Of a stretch of DNA of 64,000 nt, positions 35,452 to 43,347 are shown one piece after another (within the stretch, counting starts at the first letter, position 1; each line of letters starts with the position of its first letter). The stretch spans positions 186,001-250,000 of the forward strand of contig NZ_JAUEQY010000006.1 of NCBI RefSeq assembly GCF_030406325.1, given 5' to 3'. Both the position numbers and the translations under genes were made by a program. The notes beneath the pieces are model-generated. The model had not been told where the DNA came from, ran no database searches, and worked only from the letters and a program-made list of their open reading frames with translations. The stretch is from Actinomadura sp. DC4 (GTDB lineage: Bacteria; Actinomycetota; Actinomycetes; Streptosporangiales; Streptosporangiaceae).

Positions 35452-35940
35452 TCAGGACGCGGCGGCGAGCACCGTCTGAATGACGGTCGCGACCGTGCCG
35501 GCGAACGCGAGCACGACCGTTATCACGGCGAATGACAACTGCTTGGGTTCCACGGTCGGGGGCTCCGGCATTTGCAACTCCACCGTTTCGGGGGCCGACG
35601 TATCCGAATACGGAGCCGGGGCCGTGATCGGCCGGGGATCACGCCGGAAACCGGCCAGGCGCAGAAGCGCATCGTTCTTGTACATCCCGTGCAATGGCTG
35701 ATCTTTGCAGGCCATCAGCCTCCCGTACGCCCGATTCCTGCAGGGATACCCCCGGGTTGTCTCCACCCCGCAGAGCGTCGGGACGGCGCAGAGCTGATAG
35801 TAGGCCACGACCAGCAGCGGAAATAACCACATTCCTGCATATCCGTAGTGCCAGGCGAGAATTCCCGAGAGGACGACCGCCCCCGAGTAACCCAGCCTGA
35901 TGTTGCGTTCTCTTTGGGCCCGCGACTTTCGCCGTCCCAT
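35452..35940 (-). CDS. Hypothetical membrane protein with cysteine-rich loop
   Basis: A 162-residue protein with two hydrophobic helices near the N terminus (about 17-55), a loop with four cysteines (CAVPTLCGVETTRGYPC and, further on, MACKDQP), and a final hydrophobic helix (about 137-160). The C-x5-C...PCRNRAYGxLxxC arrangement recurs in actinobacterial proteins of unknown function and could bind a metal. I start it at the ATG at 35940, where GGAGG and GGAG precede it; the frame continues upstream. Its function is unknown. Confidence 0.65.
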   Translation of the reverse strand: MGRRKSRAQRERNIRLGYSGAVVLSGILAWHYGYAGMWLFPLLVVAYYQLCAVPTLCGVETTRGYPCRNRAYGRLMACKDQPLHGMYKNDALLRLAGFRRDPRPITAPAPYSDTSAPETVELQMPEPPTVEPKQLSFAVITVVLAFAGTVATVIQTVLAAAS

Positions 35941-36166
35941 CTCCGTCCTCCAGGTAGCGATCGCCGAAGCATAACCAGAGGACCGGCCCAGGATGTGTGC
36001 ATTTCGGAATATCCGCACCACGACCGGGGGGCACGTGTGACGTTTGTTGTCATCGCCGCACAGGGTGACTGATGATCCATTATCCGAGTAGGCGAATAGG
36101 ACCCCCGATCCCGTCGAAACCCCTCATGCCGTCGCCCGGCGGCGCCTCCGTGCTACGTTCGGCGGC
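35941..36166. other. Intergenic region upstream of the chorismate-mutase leader
   Basis: Together with the leader it makes about 366 bp between two divergent genes. No gene is supported here. Both promoters should lie in it; I cannot mark their boxes with confidence. Confidence 0.4.
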
Positions 36167-36256
36167 GTGACGACTCTCTCCGCCTCCTGGTGGCGCCGCC
36201 GATAACGGTGGCCTGTCGTCCGTGCATCCAGACCGCCGCCGCTGAGCGCCGGTCTG
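36167..36256 (+). promoter_or_regulatory. Putative Trp-codon leader peptide with attenuator-like hairpins
   Basis: A 12-codon frame (36167-36205) starts with GTG and reads MTTLSASWWRRR. Its two adjacent TGG codons lie near the end. A first hairpin GCCGCCG/CGGTGGC (36195-36212) spans the stop codon. A second, CAGACCG/CGGTCTG (36229-36256), follows. This is the layout of a ribosome-mediated attenuator that senses charged tRNA-Trp, 100 bp before chorismate mutase. Alternative pairing between the elements was not computed, and no T tract follows. Confidence 0.45.
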
Positions 36257-36306
36257 AGGGCATGAGGAGCCGCGCGCCCGGTGGCCGATCGAAGGGCTCC
36301 ACGATC

Positions 36307-36594
36307 ATGACCGACATCCAGCACGTCCGCACTCAGGTCGATCGGCTCGACCGGCGGATCGTCGGCCTGCTCGCCGACCGGGAGCGGCTCGTGCGCCAGG
36401 CCGGCCGGCTCAAGACCGGCACCGCGGCCGTACGGGCGCCGGGGCGCGTCGAGGAGGTCGTCGCCCGCGTACGGGCGATCGCCGCCGAGGCCGGCGCCTC
36501 CCCCGACGTCGCCGAACGCACCTACCGGGCGATGATCGCGGCCTTCATCGACCTCGAGCTCGCCACCCTCGCTCACCCCGAGGAGATCGGATAG
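36307..36594 (+). CDS. Chorismate mutase (AroQ class)
   Basis: A 95-residue all-helical AroQ-type protein. It starts MTDIQHVRTQVDRLDRRIVGLLADRERLVRQAGRLK, with the catalytic-type Arg and Lys in helix 1 (RLDRRIVxLLAxR...K). The later helix has VAERTYRAMIAAFIDLE. It should convert chorismate to prephenate for Phe and Tyr synthesis. The length is that of free-standing monofunctional enzymes; alternatives include pyocin-type salicylate or side-branch mutases. It converges on and overlaps the OYE gene by 22 bp. A putative Trp leader lies upstream. Confidence 0.85.
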   Translation: MTDIQHVRTQVDRLDRRIVGLLADRERLVRQAGRLKTGTAAVRAPGRVEEVVARVRAIAAEAGASPDVAERTYRAMIAAFIDLELATLAHPEEIG

Positions 36595-37664
36595 TCCACA
36601 TACCCCCGAGCCCCGCCCGAGTAATGGGTGCCCCGGTCGCTCACGGCCGGCGCGTGGCCGAAAGCGAAGCGGCTCACCAGGTCCGGGTTGGCGATGAAGA
36701 GGCGCGCGAACGACACGGCGTCCGCCAGACCCGCCTCGACGACCGCCGCACCCGTCGACCGGGAGAAGCCGTTGTTGGCGATCAGCGGGCCGCCGAAAAG
36801 CTTCCGGTAGCGGGCGATCGCGTCGAAGTCCACGTCCGCGGGGCCGCGCAGGTGCAGGTACGCCACCGGACGCTCGTCGAGCGCGGCCACGACCGCGTCG
36901 TACTCGGCGAGCGTCCGGTCGTCCGCGGCGTACGGGTACCCCTCGCGCGGCCCGGGGCGGTCCCGTGCGTTCCAGTACGGCGAGAGCCGTACGCCGACGC
37001 AGGAACCCCAGACCGCGGTCACCGCGTCGACGATCTCCAGCAGCAGCCGGTCCCGGCTCGTCCCGTACGCGTCGGTGCGCCGGTTCAGCCGCGGGTTGAG
37101 GAACTGCGCGATCAGGTACGTCCCGTTGGCGGCGATCTCCACCCCGTCGAAACCGGCGCGGCGGGCGTTCGCGGCCGCCGCCGCGTACTCCTCGATGGTC
37201 CGCTCGATGTCCGCGACGCTCATCTCCCGCGGCGTGACGGTCTCCTTGTATCCCGCCGCCGTCGGCGAGAGTTCGCCCGGGTCGATCGCCGACGGCCCGG
37301 CGGGCAGCGCGCCGCCGAGGTGGTCGGGGTGGGAGTTGGCGCCCGTGTGCCAGAGCTGCGCCACGATGCGGCCGCCCAGCGCGTGGACGAGGCCGGTGAC
37401 CCGGCTCCACGCGGCGACCTGCCGTTCGCCGTACAGGCCCGGGACGTGCGGGTAGCCGATCGCCCGTTCGCTCACCCACGCGCCCTCCGCGACGATCAGC
37501 CCGGCGGTGGCGCGCTGGCCGTAGTACGCGGCGTGCAGGTCCGTCGGCACGAGGTCCGCGTTGGTCGCGCGGCACCGCGTCACCGGCGCCATCACCACCC
37601 GGTTCGGCAGCCGGAGACCGCCGAGGCGGACGGGCCGCAACAGCGGCGTACCCTGTTGGGTCAT
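36573..37664 (-). CDS. Old Yellow Enzyme family alkene reductase with altered active-site motif
   Basis: A 363-residue FMN TIM-barrel protein. Typical marks are NRVVMAPVTRCRA, LWHTGANSHP (about 105-113), NRRTDAYGTSRDR and GGPLIANNGFSR. The substrate-binding motif that normally reads GVEIHxANGYL here reads GVEIAANGTYL, so the His of the His/Asn pair is missing and the Asn is shifted; the Tyr is kept. Enone reduction may therefore be weak or use different substrates. I start it at the ATG at 37664, where conserved sequence begins. It is divergent from an ECF41-like sigma gene. Confidence 0.88.
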   Translation of the reverse strand: MTQQGTPLLRPVRLGGLRLPNRVVMAPVTRCRATNADLVPTDLHAAYYGQRATAGLIVAEGAWVSERAIGYPHVPGLYGERQVAAWSRVTGLVHALGGRIVAQLWHTGANSHPDHLGGALPAGPSAIDPGELSPTAAGYKETVTPREMSVADIERTIEEYAAAAANARRAGFDGVEIAANGTYLIAQFLNPRLNRRTDAYGTSRDRLLLEIVDAVTAVWGSCVGVRLSPYWNARDRPGPREGYPYAADDRTLAEYDAVVAALDERPVAYLHLRGPADVDFDAIARYRKLFGGPLIANNGFSRSTGAAVVEAGLADAVSFARLFIANPDLVSRFAFGHAPAVSDRGTHYSGGARGYVDYPISSG

Positions 37665-37735
37665 TGACCTCTCCCTGTCGTTTTCGTTCAGCCGATGCCA
37701 CCAGGCAGACGGAACGCGACGAGGAAAGGTGACCG

Positions 37736-38602
37736 ATGCACGAACACGATCTGCTGGCCCGGCGATTCGAGGCGCAGCGAGGCCGGCTGCGGGCGCTCGC
37801 CTACCGCATGCTGGGCTCACTCGCCGAGGCCGACGACGCCGTCCAGGAGGCCTGGCTCCGGCTCAGCCGCACCGATTCCGACGGCATCGAGGACCTGGAG
37901 AGCTGGCTCCGTACGGTCGTGTCCCGCCTCTGCCTCGACACGCTGCGTACGCGCAGGTCACGACGCGAGGAACCCCTGGAGGAGCACGCGTCCGCGCCGG
38001 GCGGCCCCGAGGAGGAGGCCGAGCTCGCCGACTCGGTCGGCCGCGCGCTGCTCGTCGTCCTGGACCGGCTGAGCCCCGCCGAGCGGGTCGCCTTTGTGCT
38101 GCACGACCTGTTCGCCGTGCCCTTCGACCGGATCGCCCCCATCGTCGGCCGTACGCCGGTCGCCGCCAAGAAGCTGGCGAGCCGGGCGCGTCACCGGGTG
38201 CGCGGCGACACGGAGGTGCCCCCGGCGGAGCTGGCCCGCCGGAAGCGGGTGGTCGAGGCCTTCCTCGCGGCCGCACGCGGGGGCGACCTCGACGCCCTGC
38301 TCGCCGTACTGGCGCCGGACGTCGTACGCCGCGCCGACCCGGCCGCCCTCACCCCGGGCCGGGCGGCCGTGGTCCGCGGCGCGGACGCCGTGGCACGGGA
38401 GATGCAGGCGTTCGGGCGGCGCTCGGCCGTCGCGGAACCGGCGCTGGTCGAGAGGACGGCCGGCCTCGTGGTCGCCCCGTACGGGCGACTGCTCCTCGCC
38501 CTGGCGATCAGGGTGGAGGACGACCGGGTCGCCGCGTACGAGATCATCGCCGACCCCGTACGGCTGCGCGGCCTCGACCTGGCCGTCCTCGACGAGGTCT
38601 AG
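37736..38602 (+). CDS. ECF41-like sigma factor with SnoaL-type C-terminal domain
   Basis: A 288-residue sigma factor. Region 2 is ALAYRMLGSLAEADDAVQEAWLRL, and region 4 is LSPAERVAFVLHDLFAVPFDRIAPIVGRTP. The C-terminal 110 residues form a SnoaL-like domain (VVEAFLAAARGGDLDALLAVLAPDV), which in ECF41 factors acts as a built-in regulator in place of an anti-sigma. The classical ECF41 motifs WLPEP and DGGGK are absent, so it may belong to a sister group. The ATG at 37736 has GAGGAAAGG upstream. It is divergent from the OYE gene, which is a plausible target, since these factors usually sit beside oxidoreductases, epimerases or carboxymuconolactone decarboxylases. Confidence 0.88.
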   Translation: MHEHDLLARRFEAQRGRLRALAYRMLGSLAEADDAVQEAWLRLSRTDSDGIEDLESWLRTVVSRLCLDTLRTRRSRREEPLEEHASAPGGPEEEAELADSVGRALLVVLDRLSPAERVAFVLHDLFAVPFDRIAPIVGRTPVAAKKLASRARHRVRGDTEVPPAELARRKRVVEAFLAAARGGDLDALLAVLAPDVVRRADPAALTPGRAAVVRGADAVAREMQAFGRRSAVAEPALVERTAGLVVAPYGRLLLALAIRVEDDRVAAYEIIADPVRLRGLDLAVLDEV

Positions 38603-39039
38603 GGCCGGTGGTGATGGTCGAAGACCCGGCCGAGCAGTGCGACGAGTTGCTCGCGCTCGCGGGGTGACAGCGGGGCGAGCAGTTCGGCCTGCACCTCGGC
38701 CAGTACGGCGTCGAGCTGTTCCAGGCGGCTCCGGCCGGCCGGGGTGATGCTGATGATGTTGCGGCGGCGGTCGCCTGGATCCGGTTCCCGGACGACCAGG
38801 CCCTGCTCGGCCAGTTCGTTCAGCATGGCGACGGTGTCGCTGCGGTCGATACCGCACGCGTGGCTCAGCGCGGCCTGGCTGCCCGGCCCGAACTCCTCAA
38901 GGGCCGCCAGCAGCGCGAAGTGGTGACCGCGGGCGTCCACGCCGGACAGCGTCTCGGCGAGCAGCCGGTGCGCGACCGCCCCGGTCTTGTTGATCAGCCA
39001 GCTGGGCTTGCCGCGCAGGCGGCCGGGCGGCGTGTCCAT
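38599..39039 (-). CDS. MarR family transcriptional regulator
   Basis: A 146-residue winged-helix regulator: helix pair FALLAALEEFGPGSQAALSHACG, recognition helix around IDRSDTVAMLNELAEQGLVVRE, wing PDPGDRRRNIISITPAG, and an amphipathic C-terminal dimer helix. I start it at the ATG at 39039; the open frame continues antisense to the MFS gene. It is divergent from an MFS exporter, with three palindromes in the 93-bp gap, which is the usual autoregulated drug-efflux arrangement. It overlaps the sigma-factor stop by 4 bp. Confidence 0.9.
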   Translation of the reverse strand: MDTPPGRLRGKPSWLINKTGAVAHRLLAETLSGVDARGHHFALLAALEEFGPGSQAALSHACGIDRSDTVAMLNELAEQGLVVREPDPGDRRRNIISITPAGRSRLEQLDAVLAEVQAELLAPLSPREREQLVALLGRVFDHHHRP

Positions 39040-39047
39040 ACGAGAAA

Positions 39048-39118
39048 GTCTAGCCAATTCGTTGGCCAGACCCACGATTCTTGTTATCGTTGGCCGCGCC
39101 AACATTGGTGTGACCAAT
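39048..39118. promoter_or_regulatory. Three-palindrome operator array between marR and the MFS gene
   Basis: Site 1 is GTCTAGCCAA / TTGGCCAGAC (39048-39071, one mismatch), overlapping the marR 5' end. Site 2 is the perfect 15-bp GTTGGC-CGC-GCCAAC (39089-39103). Site 3 is the perfect 15-bp ATTGGT-GTG-ACCAAT (39104-39118), adjoining site 2. The shared half-site is TTGGY. The sites cover both start regions, as expected for a MarR repressor controlling both genes. Confidence 0.75.
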
Positions 39119-39132
39119 AATCTGAGGTGACC

Positions 39133-40569
39133 ATGAACACAGCAGTCGGCTCGGCCCGGCTTCCCGCCGACGCCGCCGTCCCCGACCCCCGGCGCTGGTG
39201 GGCGCTGGGCGCGGTCGCCACCGCGCAGCTCATGATCGGGCTGGATCTGACGATCATGAACATCGCGCTGCCGTCCGTGCAGCGGTCCCTGCACATGTCC
39301 GACAACAGCCGCCAGTGGGTGATCACCATCTTCGCCCTCGGCTATGGCGGGCTCCTGCTGCTCGGCGGCCGGCTGTCCGACCTCATCGGGCACAGACGCA
39401 GCCTGATGATCGGGCTGACCGGTTTCGCGCTGGCCTCCGCGCTGGGCGGAGCGGCCCCGAACACCGGAGCGTTGCTCACCGGGCGCGCGCTGCAGGGCGT
39501 CTTCGGCGCGCTGCTCACCCCCGCCGTGCTGGCCACACTGGCCGCGACCTTTCCGGCCCCCGCCGAGCGCGGCAAGGCCTTCGGGATCTACGGCACCGCG
39601 ATGGGCAGCTCGTCCGGGCTCGGGGTCATCCTGGGCGGGGTGCTCACCGACTATCTCGACTGGCGCTGGTGCATGCTCGTGAACCTGCCGATCGCCGTGG
39701 CGGCCGGTGCCGGGGTGCTCTACGCCGTACGGCCCGTGCCGCGCACGGCCGGGCTCCGGATCGACATCGCCGGAGCGCTGCTGGCCACCACTGGGATGAT
39801 GGCGCTGGTGTACGGGTTCGCCCGGGCCGAGCCGGACGGCTGGGGCGCGGCCTCGACCGTCGGGCCGCTGGCGACCGGGGTGCTGCTCCTCGCCGCCTTC
39901 GTCGGAGTGCAGGCCAAGGTGCGCAACCCGCTGCTGCCGCTCCGGGTGGTGCTCGACCGGCGGCGCGGCGGCTCGTACCTCGCGGTGCTCAGCCTCGCCG
40001 TGGGCATGTTCGCCGCACTGTTCTTCCTGACCTTCTATCTGCAGAACGTCCTGGGCTACTCCCCGGTCAAGGCCGGGCTGGCCTTCCTGCCGCTCACCGC
40101 CGGGCTGATGATGGGAGTACGCGCGGTTAGCAGGCTGCTGGCCCGCGCCCCGGTCCGGGCGCTGCTCTGCCCGGGTCTGCTCACCATCGCCGCCGGGCTG
40201 GGGCTGCTCGGCCTGATCCGGATGGACGGCGGCTACTGGCTGCACGTCATGCCGGTGTTCCTGCTGGTCGGCCTCGGCACCGGCTGGGTCCTGGTCACCG
40301 CGAACAGCACCGCCACCCTGAACGCCGGAGCGGACACCTCGGTGGCCGGCGCGTCGGTGATGACCTCGCAGCAGATCGGGGCCTCACTGGGCACCGCGCT
40401 ACTCAGCACGATCGCGGGCACCGCGGCCGCCCGCTATCTGCACACTCACCCCGGCGCAGGCCCGAGGGCGGCGGTCCACGGCTTCAACGTCGCCGGCCTG
40501 TCCGCGGCGGCCGCCCTCTGCGTCACCGCCCTCGTCGTCTACCTGATCACCGGCCCAGAGCACCCCTGA
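39133..40569 (+). CDS. MFS transporter, DHA2 (EmrB/QacA) type
   Basis: A 478-residue membrane protein with about 14 hydrophobic segments. Motif D1 is LDLTIMNIALPSVQRSL, motif A is GGRLSDLIGHRRSLMIG, and motif C in TM5 is GSSSGLGVILGGVL. It should export drugs or toxic metabolites by proton antiport. The ATG at 39133 is preceded by GAGG at 5 bases; a GTG at 39127 is an alternative. The divergent MarR gene and shared palindromes imply induction by a transported compound. A perfect hairpin terminator follows. Confidence 0.92.
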   Translation: MNTAVGSARLPADAAVPDPRRWWALGAVATAQLMIGLDLTIMNIALPSVQRSLHMSDNSRQWVITIFALGYGGLLLLGGRLSDLIGHRRSLMIGLTGFALASALGGAAPNTGALLTGRALQGVFGALLTPAVLATLAATFPAPAERGKAFGIYGTAMGSSSGLGVILGGVLTDYLDWRWCMLVNLPIAVAAGAGVLYAVRPVPRTAGLRIDIAGALLATTGMMALVYGFARAEPDGWGAASTVGPLATGVLLLAAFVGVQAKVRNPLLPLRVVLDRRRGGSYLAVLSLAVGMFAALFFLTFYLQNVLGYSPVKAGLAFLPLTAGLMMGVRAVSRLLARAPVRALLCPGLLTIAAGLGLLGLIRMDGGYWLHVMPVFLLVGLGTGWVLVTANSTATLNAGADTSVAGASVMTSQQIGASLGTALLSTIAGTAAARYLHTHPGAGPRAAVHGFNVAGLSAAAALCVTALVVYLITGPEHP

Positions 40570-40576
40570 CCCGCGC

Positions 40577-40616
40577 CGTGATCATGCGATGACCCGTCGG
40601 TCATCGCATGATCACG
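40577..40616. terminator. Perfect 18-bp hairpin between convergent genes
   Basis: CGTGATCATGCGATGACC (40577-40594) is perfectly complementary to the arm at 40599-40616 across the 4-base loop CGTC. It lies between the MFS stop (7 bp away) and the stop of the convergent CMD gene (12 bp away), so it can serve both as a bidirectional terminator. Confidence 0.8.
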
Positions 40617-40628
40617 GCTTCTGACGCT

Positions 40629-41069
40629 CTAGTCGCGCTCGGCCGGTGGGGTGTGGGACGGGGCGGCGATGCGGTTCCAGGCGTTGATCATCGCGACCTG
40701 GCCGACGAGGTGCGCGGCCTCTTCCGGCTTGTAGGCCGCCGCGACGGCGTTCCACACCTCGTCCGACACGCCGCTCGGCAGCTTGGTCGCCGCGTCCGCG
40801 TACGCCAGGGCGGCCCGCTCGGCCTCGGTGAAGAGGCTCGACTCCTGCCAGGCGGAGATCTGGTAGATGCGGTCCGGGGTCTCGCCGCGTTCGAGCGCCT
40901 CGTGGATGTGCGTGTCGATGCAGAACAGGCAGCCGTTCGTCTGCGAGACACGGATCTTGACGAGTTCCCGCACCGTCGGGTCGAGCGGTCCCTTACGGAT
41001 GACCTGTTCGGTGTGCGCGAGGGCCCGGTAGAGCTCCGGAGCGACCTCGGGGACGCTGATGCGTGCCAT
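40629..41069 (-). CDS. Carboxymuconolactone decarboxylase / AhpD-like protein
   Basis: A 146-residue all-helical CMD-family protein. The redox motif is NGCLFCIDTHIHEA (CxxCxxxH), so it is probably an alkylhydroperoxidase-like disulfide reductase, not a true decarboxylase. The end LVGQVAMINAWNRIA is family-typical. It is the third gene of the unit oxidoreductase - sigma factor - CMD (43256 to 40629), 28 bp below the sigma gene. This is the COE partner expected beside an ECF41 factor and is a likely sigma target. Confidence 0.9.
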   Translation of the reverse strand: MARISVPEVAPELYRALAHTEQVIRKGPLDPTVRELVKIRVSQTNGCLFCIDTHIHEALERGETPDRIYQISAWQESSLFTEAERAALAYADAATKLPSGVSDEVWNAVAAAYKPEEAAHLVGQVAMINAWNRIAAPSHTPPAERD

Positions 41070-41097
41070 GGTGTCTTCCCTTTCTCTGCTGTGTTCG

Positions 41098-41991
41098 TCA
41101 GGGAGACGAGACGGCGGGCTCCGGTGTGACGGCCTCCTCGTTGGAAATTCGTGGAAGCTTGTCCGGGTTCAGCACCCGGTTGATCGCCACGATCCGCCCG
41201 TCGCCGTCAATGTCGAACGTGTCGATCGCCACGAGCCGGCCGTCCCGTCGTACGGCCGAGGCCGGCTCACCGCCGACCTCGACCGGGGAGGTCGCCGCGA
41301 GCCCGAGCCTGCGCGCGACGCCGGCGAGCACCGCCGCCACGCGTTCGCCGCCGGTGATCGGCTTGCGGGCCGCCTTGACCTTGCCGCCGCCGTCGGTCAC
41401 GTAGACGGCGTCGGGATGCAGGAGGGCCACCAGCCCGTCGATGTCCCCGGCCTCGTACGCCGCGCGGAAGGCCGCCAGCACGCGCTCCCGCTCGGGCCGC
41501 CCGGCATGGGGCGCCTCGCGTACCGCCGCGACCCGGCGCCGGGCGCGCGAGGCGAGCTGCCGCCCCGCCGCGGCGGTCGTGCCCAGCACCTCGGCGATCC
41601 GGTCGAAGGGCACCTCGAAGACGTCGTGCAGGACGAGCGCGACGCGTTCGGGCGGGCTCAGCCGCTCCATGACCAGCAGCATCGCCGTGCTCACCGAGTC
41701 ATCGACGAGCACCGGCTCGGCCGCGTCCGCGCCGGTGAGCAGGGGCTCGGGGAGCCAGGGGCCGACGTAGCTCTCCCGCCGAACGCGCGCCGAACGCGCG
41801 ATGTCGTACGCCCGGCGCGCGGCCACGGTGACGAGCCAGGCCCGCAGGTCGCGTACGCCGGTCAGGTCGGCCGAGGCGGCGCGCAGCCAGACGTCCTGCT
41901 CGACGTCCTCGGCATCGCCGACCGTGCCCAGCAGCCGGTACGCGACGCCGAAGACCGCCGGGCGATGCGCCGCCCATTCCTCCTCGGTCAC
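41098..41991 (-). CDS. sigJ: ECF41 sigma factor (SigJ-like)
   Basis: A 297-residue sigma factor with region 2 (GVAYRLLGTVGDAEDVEQDVWLR), region 4 (RVALVLHDVFEVPFDRIAEVLGT) and a SnoaL-like C-terminal domain. All three ECF41 hallmarks are visible: WLPEP between the regions (about 79), DGGGK, and NPDKL near the end. The C-terminal domain is known to modulate these factors from within. The GTG start at 41991 has GGAGG almost adjacent, so the exact start is uncertain. It lies 17 bp below the reductase gene. Confidence 0.93.
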   Translation of the reverse strand: MTEEEWAAHRPAVFGVAYRLLGTVGDAEDVEQDVWLRAASADLTGVRDLRAWLVTVAARRAYDIARSARVRRESYVGPWLPEPLLTGADAAEPVLVDDSVSTAMLLVMERLSPPERVALVLHDVFEVPFDRIAEVLGTTAAAGRQLASRARRRVAAVREAPHAGRPERERVLAAFRAAYEAGDIDGLVALLHPDAVYVTDGGGKVKAARKPITGGERVAAVLAGVARRLGLAATSPVEVGGEPASAVRRDGRLVAIDTFDIDGDGRIVAINRVLNPDKLPRISNEEAVTPEPAVSSP

Positions 41992-42008
41992 GCCTCCGAC
42001 GTTAGTAT

Positions 42009-43256
42009 CTAGACCTCCGCGAGCGGAACGCCGGTGTCCGCGAGGCGCTTCGGGTCCACGGTCTTCCCGGACCGGATCAGCGCCTGGATGTCGTCGGTGA
42101 CGTCCCAGACGTTGACGTTCATCCCGCCGACGACGCTGCCGCCCTTGAGCCAGAAGGCGACGAACTCCAGGTCGTCGGAGTCGCCGGAGACGTACGCCGC
42201 CGGGTCCTTGCCCCGGTAGACGACCTCGTCGTAGTCACCGGCCCAGTCGCCCGACGCCTCCATGCCGAGCTCGAACTGGTCGGTGTAGAAGTAGGGAACG
42301 CGGTCGTAGACGACGTCGCGGCCGAGCATGGACCGGGCCGCCTCGGGCCCGCCGTTGAGGGCGTTCGCCCAGTGCTCGACGCGCAGCCGCCGCCCGAGCA
42401 GCGGGTTGTGCGCGTTGGCGACGTCACCGGCCGCGAAGATCTCCGCGTCGGAGGTCTGCAACGCCTGGTCGACGAGGATCCCGTTGTCGACGTCGAGCCC
42501 GGCCTGCTCGGCGAGCGCGGTGTTCGGCACGGCGCCGATCCCGACGATCACCACGTCGGCGGGCAGCTCGGCACCGTCGTTCGTACGGACGGAGTCCTCG
42601 GTGATCTCCGCGACCCCGTCGCCGAGGGTGAACTCCACCCCCTGCCGCCGGTGCACGCTGGCGAACACCTCGCCGAGCTCCTTGCCGAGCGCCCGGTGCA
42701 GCGGCGTGGCCTCGGGTTCCACGACGTGAACCTGGTTGCCGTACCCGCGCGCGGCGGCGGCCGCCTCCAGCCCGATCCAGCCGGCGCCGACCACGACGAC
42801 CCTCTTGTCACCCTCTGCCAGTGCGCCCCGCAGGCGCTCGGAGTCGTCGGCCGAGCGTACGTAGTGCACGTGTCCCAGGTCGGCGCCGGCGATGTCGAGG
42901 CGCCGCGGCGAGGCACCGGTCGTGAGCAGGAGCCGGGTGTACGGGATCCGCTCCCCGTCGGCGAGCACGACCTCCCGCCGCGCCCGGTCGATGCCGGTCG
43001 CGGCCGTGCCGAGCCGGAGCTCGACGTCATGGCCGGCGTACCAGTCCTCCTCGTGCACGTACGCCTTGTCGATCGGGTCCTTGCCGGTGAGAAACCCCTT
43101 GGTGAGCGGCGGCCGCTCGTACGGCCGGCGCGTCTCGTCCCCGACCAGCACCACGCGCCCGGTGAAACCCTCCTCACGCAGCTTCTCCGCCGCCTTCGCA
43201 CCGGCCAGACTGGCACCGACGATCACGAAGCTCTCTTCGAGGGTCTCCTCGGGCAT
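42009..43256 (-). CDS. FAD/NAD(P)-dependent oxidoreductase, ferredoxin-reductase type
   Basis: A 415-residue reductase with two dinucleotide-binding folds: the FAD site VIVGASLAGAKAAEKL (about 11-26) and the NAD site VVVVGAGWIGLEAAAAARGYG (about 150). The second FAD motif is EIFAAGDVANA. The C-terminal domain is of the Reductase_C type found in ferredoxin/rubredoxin reductases of oxygenase systems. The ATG at 43256 has GGAGG at 8 bases. It leads the operon with the ECF41 factor and CMD protein, so it is probably the oxidoreductase of the COE set. Confidence 0.9.
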   Translation of the reverse strand: MPEETLEESFVIVGASLAGAKAAEKLREEGFTGRVVLVGDETRRPYERPPLTKGFLTGKDPIDKAYVHEEDWYAGHDVELRLGTAATGIDRARREVVLADGERIPYTRLLLTTGASPRRLDIAGADLGHVHYVRSADDSERLRGALAEGDKRVVVVGAGWIGLEAAAAARGYGNQVHVVEPEATPLHRALGKELGEVFASVHRRQGVEFTLGDGVAEITEDSVRTNDGAELPADVVIVGIGAVPNTALAEQAGLDVDNGILVDQALQTSDAEIFAAGDVANAHNPLLGRRLRVEHWANALNGGPEAARSMLGRDVVYDRVPYFYTDQFELGMEASGDWAGDYDEVVYRGKDPAAYVSGDSDDLEFVAFWLKGGSVVGGMNVNVWDVTDDIQALIRSGKTVDPKRLADTGVPLAEV

Positions 43257-43271
43257 ATCGCGCACCTCCAT

Positions 43272-43292
43272 AGGGGGCTGAACGGGCCCCCT
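43272..43292 (-). promoter_or_regulatory. 7-bp hairpin just upstream of the reductase ribosome site
   Basis: AGGGGGC (43272-43278) pairs perfectly with GCCCCCT (43286-43292) across 7 bases. It sits about 5 bases upstream of the GGAGG of the reductase operon, so it could limit ribosome access or act as an operator. This is inferred from position only. Confidence 0.35.
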
Positions 43293-43347
43293 CAGTATGT
43301 CCCGCGACCGCCCCCCATACACGAATCCACACACCTCCCGGCGCCCT

